Below, piece by piece: positions 57,711 to 64,000 of a DNA stretch of 64,000 nucleotides; position 1 is the stretch's first letter; each line of letters opens with the position of its first letter. Made by a program: the position numbers and the translations under genes. Under the pieces are notes generated by a model. That model did no database searches. It had not been told where the DNA came from and saw nothing but the letters and a program-made list of their open reading frames with translations. Source of the DNA: Theropithecus gelada (taxonomy: Eukaryota > Chordata > Mammalia > Primates > Cercopithecidae); the NCBI RefSeq assembly GCF_003255815.1, contig NC_037689.1:141516266-141580265 (forward strand), in the 5' to 3' direction.

Positions 57711-60700
57711 ATGCACCATAATTTATTTCTTCATTGATCAGTTATTTCCATTTTCTAGGTTTTACAGTAAATATGCTACTTGTGTAAACACTCTTGAGGA
57801 ATAACGTGTTTGTTTGTTTGTTTGTTTTTCTTTCCAACATTTATTTTAGGTTTGGGAGTACATGTGCAAGTTTGCTATATAGATCATTTTATCATCCAGA
57901 TAATAATCCTAGTACCCAGTAAGTGAATTTTCAATCCTCACCCTCCTCACACCCTCCACCTTCAAGTAGGCTCTGGTATTTACTGTTGCATGTTTTGTGT
58001 TCCTGTGTACTCAGTGTGTACCTCCTACCTATAAGTGAGAATATGTGGTATTTGGTTTCTTTTTCTGCAATAATTAACTTAGGATAATGACTTCCAGCTC
58101 CATCCATGTTGCTGCAAAAGACACAATTTTCTTCTTTATTATGGCTGCATAGTATCCCATGGTGTACATGTACCACATTTTCTTTATTCAGTCCACCATC
58201 AATGGGCATCTAGGTTGATTTCCCATTGTGAAGAGTGCTGTGAAGAACATATGAGTGCATGTGTCTTTACGTTAGAACTATTTATATTCCATTGGGTATA
58301 TACCCAGGAACAGGATTGCTGGGTCAAATTGTTTTCCCTACAACATCACCAGAATCTGTTATTTTTTGACTTTTTGATAATAGCCATTCTGACTGTTGTT
58401 AGATGATACCTCTTTGTGGTTTTGATTTGCGTTTCTCCTATGATTAATGATATTGAGCATTTTTCATATGCTTGTTAGCCACATAAATGTCTTCTTTTGA
58501 GAAGTGTCTGTTCATGTCCTTTGCCCATTTTTTAAATGGGGTCGTTTGTTTTTTGCCTGTTAATTTGTTCAAGTGTCTGATTCTGAATATTAGACCTTTG
58601 TTGGATGCATAGTTTGCAAATATTTTCTGTCATTCTGTAGATTGTCTGTTTTTTTTTTTTTTTTTTTTTCCTGTTGACAGTTTATTTTACCGTGCAGAAG
58701 CTTTTTAGTTTCATTAGGTCCCACTTGTCAATTTTTATTTTTGTTGCAGTAGCTTTTGGAGAATTTTTTATGAAACCTTTGCCAGGACCTATGTCCAGGA
58801 TGGTATTTCTTAGGTTTTCTTCTAGAGTTTTTATAGTTTTCGGTTTTACATTTAAGCCTATAATCCATCTTGAGTTGATTTTAGGATGTAGGGAAATGAA
58901 GTAATTCACTATCAATCCTCTGCATATGGTTAGCCAGTTATCACAGCACCATTTAGTGAATAGAGAATCCTTTCCCCATTGCTTCTTATTGTCAGCTTTG
59001 TTGGACATCTCAATATTCTTCTGCAGAAATAGAATGGGCCTATGATGTCCAATACTATGTTCAATAGGAGCTGTAAAAGTGGGTATCCTTGTTTAATTCT
59101 GGTTCTTAAAGGGAATGCTTCTAGGTTTTACTTGTACAGTATTATGTTGGCAATGGGTTTGTCATAGATGGCTATTAGTATTTTGTGCTATCTTCCTTTG
59201 ATGCCTAGTTTGTCAAGGGTTTTTTTAACATAAAGGATGTTCAGTTTTATTGGAAGTCTTTTCTACGTCTATAGAGATAATCATGTGGTTTTTGGTTTTA
59301 GTTCTGTTTATGTGATGCATCAGATTTATTGATTTGCATATATTGACCCAACTTTGTATCCCAGGAGTGATGCCTACTTGATCATGGTGGATTAGCTTTT
59401 TGATGTGTTGCTGGATTAACTTTGTTTGTATTTTGTTGAAGAATTTTGCATCTAAGTTTATTGGGAAAGTTGACCTAAAGTTTCCTTTTTTGCAGTGTGT
59501 TTGACTGGTTTGGGTTTCAGAACAATGTGCGCTTTATGGGATGAGATAGGGAGGAGTGCCTTCTCTTCAACTTTTTGGAACAGTTTCGGTAGAATTCATA
59601 CCAGCTCTTGTTTATATGTCTGGTAGTACTACTTGGCTGTGAATTCAACTGATCTTGTGCTTCTTCTGGTTGATCGGCTTTTTATTAGTGATTCAATTTT
59701 AGAACTCCTTAGAGATGTGTTTATGGTTTTAATTTACATTTGGTTAAATCTTGGGAGGTTTTGTGTCTCCAGGAGTTTATTTTATTCTTCTAGGTTTTCT
59801 AATTTGTGTGCGTAGATGTGATTGTAATTGTCTCTGAGGGTTTTTTGTATTTCTGTGTAGTCAGTAGTAATGTGCTCTTCTCATTTCTGAATATTTCTAT
59901 TTAAATCTTCTTATTTTTTCCCATTATTCTAACTAGAAGTGTATCAATCTTATTTATTCTTTCAAGAAACCAAGTTTTGGTTTTTTGCATCTTTTCCATT
60001 ATTTTTCCCATCTTAATTTCCTTCAGATCTTCTCTGAATTTGGTTATTTCTTTTCGTCTGGCAGATTTGGTGTTGGTTGCCTCTTATTTTTCTAGTTCTT
60101 CTAGGTGTTACGTTAGGTTGTTAATTTTAGATCTTTCTAACTTTTTGATGTAGGCATTTAGTGTCATAATCTGTCCTCTTAACACTATTTTTGCTACACC
60201 CCAGAGATTCCAGTATGTTGTATCTTTGTTTCCACTAGTTTCAAAGAATTTCTTGATTTCTGCCTTAATTTCATTCTTTACCCAAAGTAATTCAGCAGCA
60301 GGTTGTTTAATTTTAATGTAATTTTATAATTTTCTGAAATCTTATTGATATTGATTTCTATTTATATTGCACTGTGGTCTGAGAGTGTGGTTGGTGTGAC
60401 ATCAGTTTTTACGAATTTGTTGAGAACTGCTTTATGACTAACCGTGTGGTCAATTTTAGGGTATGTGCCATGTGCAGATGAGAAGAACGTATATTCTTTT
60501 GTTTTTGGGTGGAAGGTTTGGTAGAGGTTAGGTCTATTTAGTCAAGTATCAGATTTGGTTCCTGAACGTCTTTGTTAGTTTTCTGCTTTGATAATTTTTC
60601 TAATTCCCTTACTGGAATGTGGAAGTCTCCCAGTTTTACTGTGTGGTTATCTAAGTCTATTTGTGTGTCTCTAAGAACTTGTTTGATGGATCTGGATGCT

Positions 60701-61384
60701 CCTGTATTGGGTCCATATATAGATAGAATAGTCACATATTTTTGAATTGAACATTTTATCATTATGTAATGCTCTTCTCTGTCCTTTTTGATGATTGTTG
60801 GTTTAAAGTCTCTTTTGTCTGAAATAAGAGTAGCAGCCCTTGCTCATTTTTCCTTTCTGTTTGATGATAAATTATTATCCACCCCTTTACTTTGAGCTTA
60901 TGGGTGTCATTGCATGTCAGATGGGTCTTTTGAAGGCAGTATACAGTTATGTTTGGCTGCTTTATCCAACTTGTCCCTCTGTGCCTTTTAGGTGGAACAT
61001 GTAGCCATTTACATTGGATGTTAATATTGATACCTGCGGATTTAATTCTGTTATTGTGTTGTTAGCTAGTTGTTATGATGACTTGACTGTGTTGTTCATT
61101 TACATTGTCAATGGTTCTTGCAATAGCTAGTTAGGGCCTTTTGTTTCCAAATTTAGTACTCCCTTAAGGAACCCTTATATGGCAGTTCTGGTGGTAACAA
61201 ATTCTCTCATCATTTGCTTGGTCTAATAAATATTTAATGTTTCCTTCACTTATGAAGTGTAGTTTGGCTAGATATGAAATTCTTGGTTGAAATTTCTTTT
61301 CTTTAAGAATGCTGAATATAGGCCCCCAATCTCTCTTCTGGCTTGTAGGGTTTCTGCTGAATGGTCCATTGTTGGCCTGATATT

Positions 61385-61590
61385 TTGTTTCTCTTTTTTC
61401 TTTTCTTTTCTTTTCTTTCTCTTCTCTTCTCTTCTCTCCCTTCCTTCCTTCCTTCCTTAATTCCTTACTCCATCCCTCTCTTTCCTTTCTTTCTTCTTTC
61501 TTTCTTTCTTCCTTCCTTCCTTCTTTCTTTCTTTCTCTTTTTTCTTTCTTCCTTTCCTTTCTTTCTTTCCTTCTCTCTTTCTCTGTATCT
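61385..61590. repeat. (TTTC)n-type polypyrimidine microsatellite inside L1
   Basis: About 200 bp of TTTC, TTCC and TCTC units on the plus strand with almost no purines, interrupted near 61459-61470 by 'taattccttact'. Confidence 0.93.
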
Positions 61591-61817
61591 TCTCTCTAGT
61601 TCCCACTAATATTTTTTTCTTTTGCTCTGAACTTGGAGAATCAAGGACTATGTGTCTTGGGAATGGTCATCCTATATAGTATCTCACAGGGGTTGTCTGA
61701 GTTTCCTGGATATGAATGTTGACCTCTATAGTAGTGTTGATGAAAGTCTTGTGTACAATATCCTTAAATATGTTTTCCAAGTTGTTTGCTCTCTCTCACT
61801 TTCTTTCAAGGACACCA

Positions 61818-62365
61818 ACTGAAGCAGAAGATATAAAAAGAGAAACAAGTTTTTCTGTACTAGGCTGACTCACTCCAAGACCCAGGGAAGGGCAGGGCTC
61901 TGTTGAGGCTTTGATAGCACTGTCTGCAGAGCTGGGGCCAAGAAGGGATTGGCCCCAGAATCTCTCCCTCCCAACCCGGAGCAAGGTTGGGAAAAACAAG
62001 TTTTTCTCTTTCAGCTTCCACTTTCCCCCTTACTATTCTCACAATTATCTTTGCAAGTTTTGTAAGTTCCTGTTTTTCCCTTCTGTGCAGCACAGTGAAG
62101 GTCACTAGATATATCTGAGTTGCAACACCTGGCTTGAGTGGTAAAACCTGTCCTTGTTTGATAAACTGCCTTTGTTCTGCTTCTGTAAGCTTGCTTACCC
62201 ACCTTACAGGTTTCATGTCCTTTTCAGATGCATATATAAAAGTCGAGCTCTGTCTTTGTTCAGGGCTCAGCCTTTGGATGTTAGTTCGCTGAGCCAGTGG
62301 TCACCTAAATAAAATCCTGTTCCACACATTGGTCTGTCCAGTCCCTCAGTTCCCACAACACAATG
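61818..62365 (+). mobile_element. Solo class I ERV LTR inserted in L1
   Basis: About 550 bp that interrupts L1: the flanks join as 'aaggacacca' and 'gtgagtcataggtttggtgt', collinear L1 sequence. It has a TATA-like box ('catatataaaagtcg', about 62229) and an AATAAA signal at 62308-62313, with 60-80 bases between, as in LTRs. A 4-bp duplication, acca, lies at 61814-61817 and 62366-62369. The family is not assigned. Confidence 0.8.
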
Positions 62366-62629
62366 ACCAGTGAGTCATAGGTTTGGTGTCTTTATATAAT
62401 CCCATATTTTTCAGAGATTTTAATCATTCTTTTTATTCTTTTTTCTTTATGATTGTCTGACTGAGTTGATTCAAAGAACTGATGTTTTGAACACTGAGAT
62501 TCTTTCCTCTGCTCATTCTTTTCTATTGTTGATATTTCTGATTGTATTATACAATTCTTAGAGTGACATTTTCAGCTGTATCAGATAATTTTTCTTCTAT
62601 GACTAAAATTTGTTCTTATATGTCTAAGA

Positions 62630-63840
62630 ACCCTTTGCCTACCTCAAAGTCAGCAACATCTTCTTATAATTTTTTCCAGAAGCTTTTAATTTGAGTTGTT
62701 ATATTTAGATCTGTGATGCATTTCAAGCTCATTTTTATATATGCAGTGAGATAAATGTAAATATGTATTTTCTTATCTACAGATATCCTGTTTTTCTCAG
62801 CACTATTTGTTGACATATTATTCATTCCATACTTAGCTACCTTAGCACCTTAGTCAGAAAATCAATTGATCATATACAGCAGTTAAATATTGAGCCTTCA
62901 ATTTGCTAATGTAAGTATTACAACTTTGGGCTACTTTTTCAAAACTGTTTTTCTGCATTATAGGTGTTTTGCTTCTTATAAGTTTCAAATCCACTTAAAC
63001 TTTTTTTTTAAATCCTCATGATTGATGTGGGATTACAATAAATCTATTTAACATTTTATGAATATGGGCATCTTAACAATATTGAACCTTCAAATTCATG
63101 GATACAATATCCCTTCCCACTAATTTATGGCTTTTTATCTTTTCTCAGCAAGGTTTATGTCTTACAGGGTATAATTTTTGCATGTATTTTGTTAAATTCA
63201 TATCCAATTGTTTCATATTAAGTTATTTTGAGTGATACTTTAAATCTTTTTCCAATTGTTTGTTACTAGTAAGCAAAAAATCTATTTTTTCTATATTTTC
63301 ATACTGTATCCTGAATATGTGCAAAAATCATTTACTAGCATTAGTAGATTTTCTGTGCATATTTTAGTATATTCTACATCTATGATCATATAATCTTCAT
63401 ATAAGGAGAGCATTAATTCTTGCTCCTCAGGCTGAGGCCTTTCATATTTTTTCAACCTTGTCTTACTTGTTATAGCTTTCATTACGATTTTGACTTCAAA
63501 TGGTGTGCACAGATACCCTTTTCTTGTTCCCCAGTTTAGAGTTCAGTTTTCACCAATAAATATGATATAAGTTGAAGGTTTTCTTAGATGTTATTTATCA
63601 GATAAAGGAAATGCACTTCTAGTTTTCTGATTTTTCTCCACTTCTCTGTTCATAGTGAATCACATTGATTGATTTTCAAATATTAAACTGATATTAAATT
63701 CCAGGTAAAAAAATCCACTTGGTTATCATGTAGTATATTTTATATATTGATGGATTTGTAGCCTAATATTTTATGCTTTTTTGCGTCTATATTCATAACA
63801 GACATTTTTCTGTAGTTTTCTATTATAATTTACATATCAG
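62630..63840 (-). mobile_element. Old L1 ORF2 (L1M-type), minus strand
   Basis: Antisense ORF2 sequence, highly diverged: 'ttttccagaagcttttaatt', 'atcctgtttttctcagcact', 'ccttagtcagaaaatcaatt', 'aatattgaaccttcaaattc' and 'gatttgtagcctaatatttt'. The order follows ORF2 from its C-terminal half to the RT region. Confidence 0.78.
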
Positions 63841-63841
63841 A

Positions 63842-64000
63842 TTTTTTTAAAATTTATTTATTATTATTATACTTTAAGTTGTAGGGTACATGTGCATAAC
63901 GTGCAGGTTTGTTACATATGTATACTTGTGCCATGTTGGTGTGCTGCACCCATCAACTCGTCATTTACATCAGGTATAACTCCCAATGCAATCCCTCCCC
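63842..64000 (-). mobile_element. Young L1 3' end (L1PA-like), cut by window edge
   Basis: Poly(T), 'tttattattattatacttta' and the 3' UTR to the C-rich tract, virtually identical to 485-640. Like the copy at 439 it lacks the 18-bp tandem duplication. It continues beyond the window. Confidence 0.93.

Larger units (their letters stand above)
57808..62629 (-). mobile_element. Long primate L1 (L1PB/L1MA-like), internally deleted, with a nested LTR
   Basis: On the minus strand: TTTG-rich tail at 57808-57826 (plus), 3' UTR to about 58180, ORF2 C-terminal to about 59010, then a jump to the RT region near 59045, RT to about 60000, endonuclease near 60500-61000, ORF1 C-terminal to about 61370, a pyrimidine microsatellite, and ORF1 upstream to about 62629. 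Roughly 1 kb of ORF2 between the post-RT region and the RT catalytic loop is missing at about 59010-59045. A class I LTR sits at 61818-62365. Small open pieces persist at 58682-59008 and 60538-60762 ('IYGPNTGASRSIKQVL', endonuclease side). No intact ORF. Confidence 0.88.

Noticed and set aside
61361..61609. Hydrophobic low-complexity frame over the pyrimidine tract as a membrane protein
   Set aside because: The L/F/S repeats come from the TTTC microsatellite.
1..64000. A new biological system such as a defence island or gene cluster
   Set aside because: All recognisable content is retrotransposon, retroviral and simple-repeat sequence of a primate intergenic region. The rest is unassigned and offers no positive evidence of a system.

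Overview
The window is AT-rich primate intergenic DNA. I found no host protein-coding gene, tRNA or rRNA, and no CRISPR, operon or other prokaryotic feature. Alu, L1, MIR and MaLR elements place it in a primate. Several Alus carry a right-monomer variant (ccggcc in place of the usual cgcgcc, with 'gggtttacgcc' in antisense copies) that I associate with Old World monkey AluYR subfamilies, so a cercopithecid such as macaque, baboon or vervet is the best guess. That lineage call rests on remembered subfamily diagnostics, not a search.

Layout. 1-4.4 kb: mostly unassigned sequence, a young minus-strand L1 with an 18-bp target-site duplication (421-1450) and a MIR. 4.4-11.4 kb: an old L1 whose 5' part is inverted (minus 4399-6955, plus 6956-10765), interrupted by an ERVL-MaLR provirus (7792-9511), then a second old L1 3' end. 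11.4-21.9 kb: one plus-strand L1 carrying four later insertions: an Alu, a 4.5-kb L1 that is itself inverted internally (13739-18244), a THE1/MST-like solo LTR and another Alu. 22-32 kb: Alus, old L1-like and MIR pieces, a young L1 3' end containing a 250-N assembly gap, and long unassigned stretches. 32.0-36.6 kb: a broken minus-strand class I ERV with a 3' LTR, polypurine tract and RT, protease and gag remnants. 36.6-57 kb: Alus, MaLR LTRs (one inserted inside another), L1 and MIR fragments, microsatellites and unassigned DNA. 57.2-64 kb: an MLT1-like LTR, a long minus-strand L1 with an ERV LTR inside it, older minus-strand L1 and the start of another young L1 cut by the window edge.

Nothing here acts as a gene system. 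The biological content is a legible history of retrotransposition: target-site duplications, nesting order and two clear twin-priming-type inversions can be read directly. Family names below the level of Alu, L1, MIR, MaLR or ERV1 come from memory of consensus sequences and should be treated as provisional. Almost all open reading frames are remnants of L1 ORF1 or ORF2, Alu-derived frames or chance.
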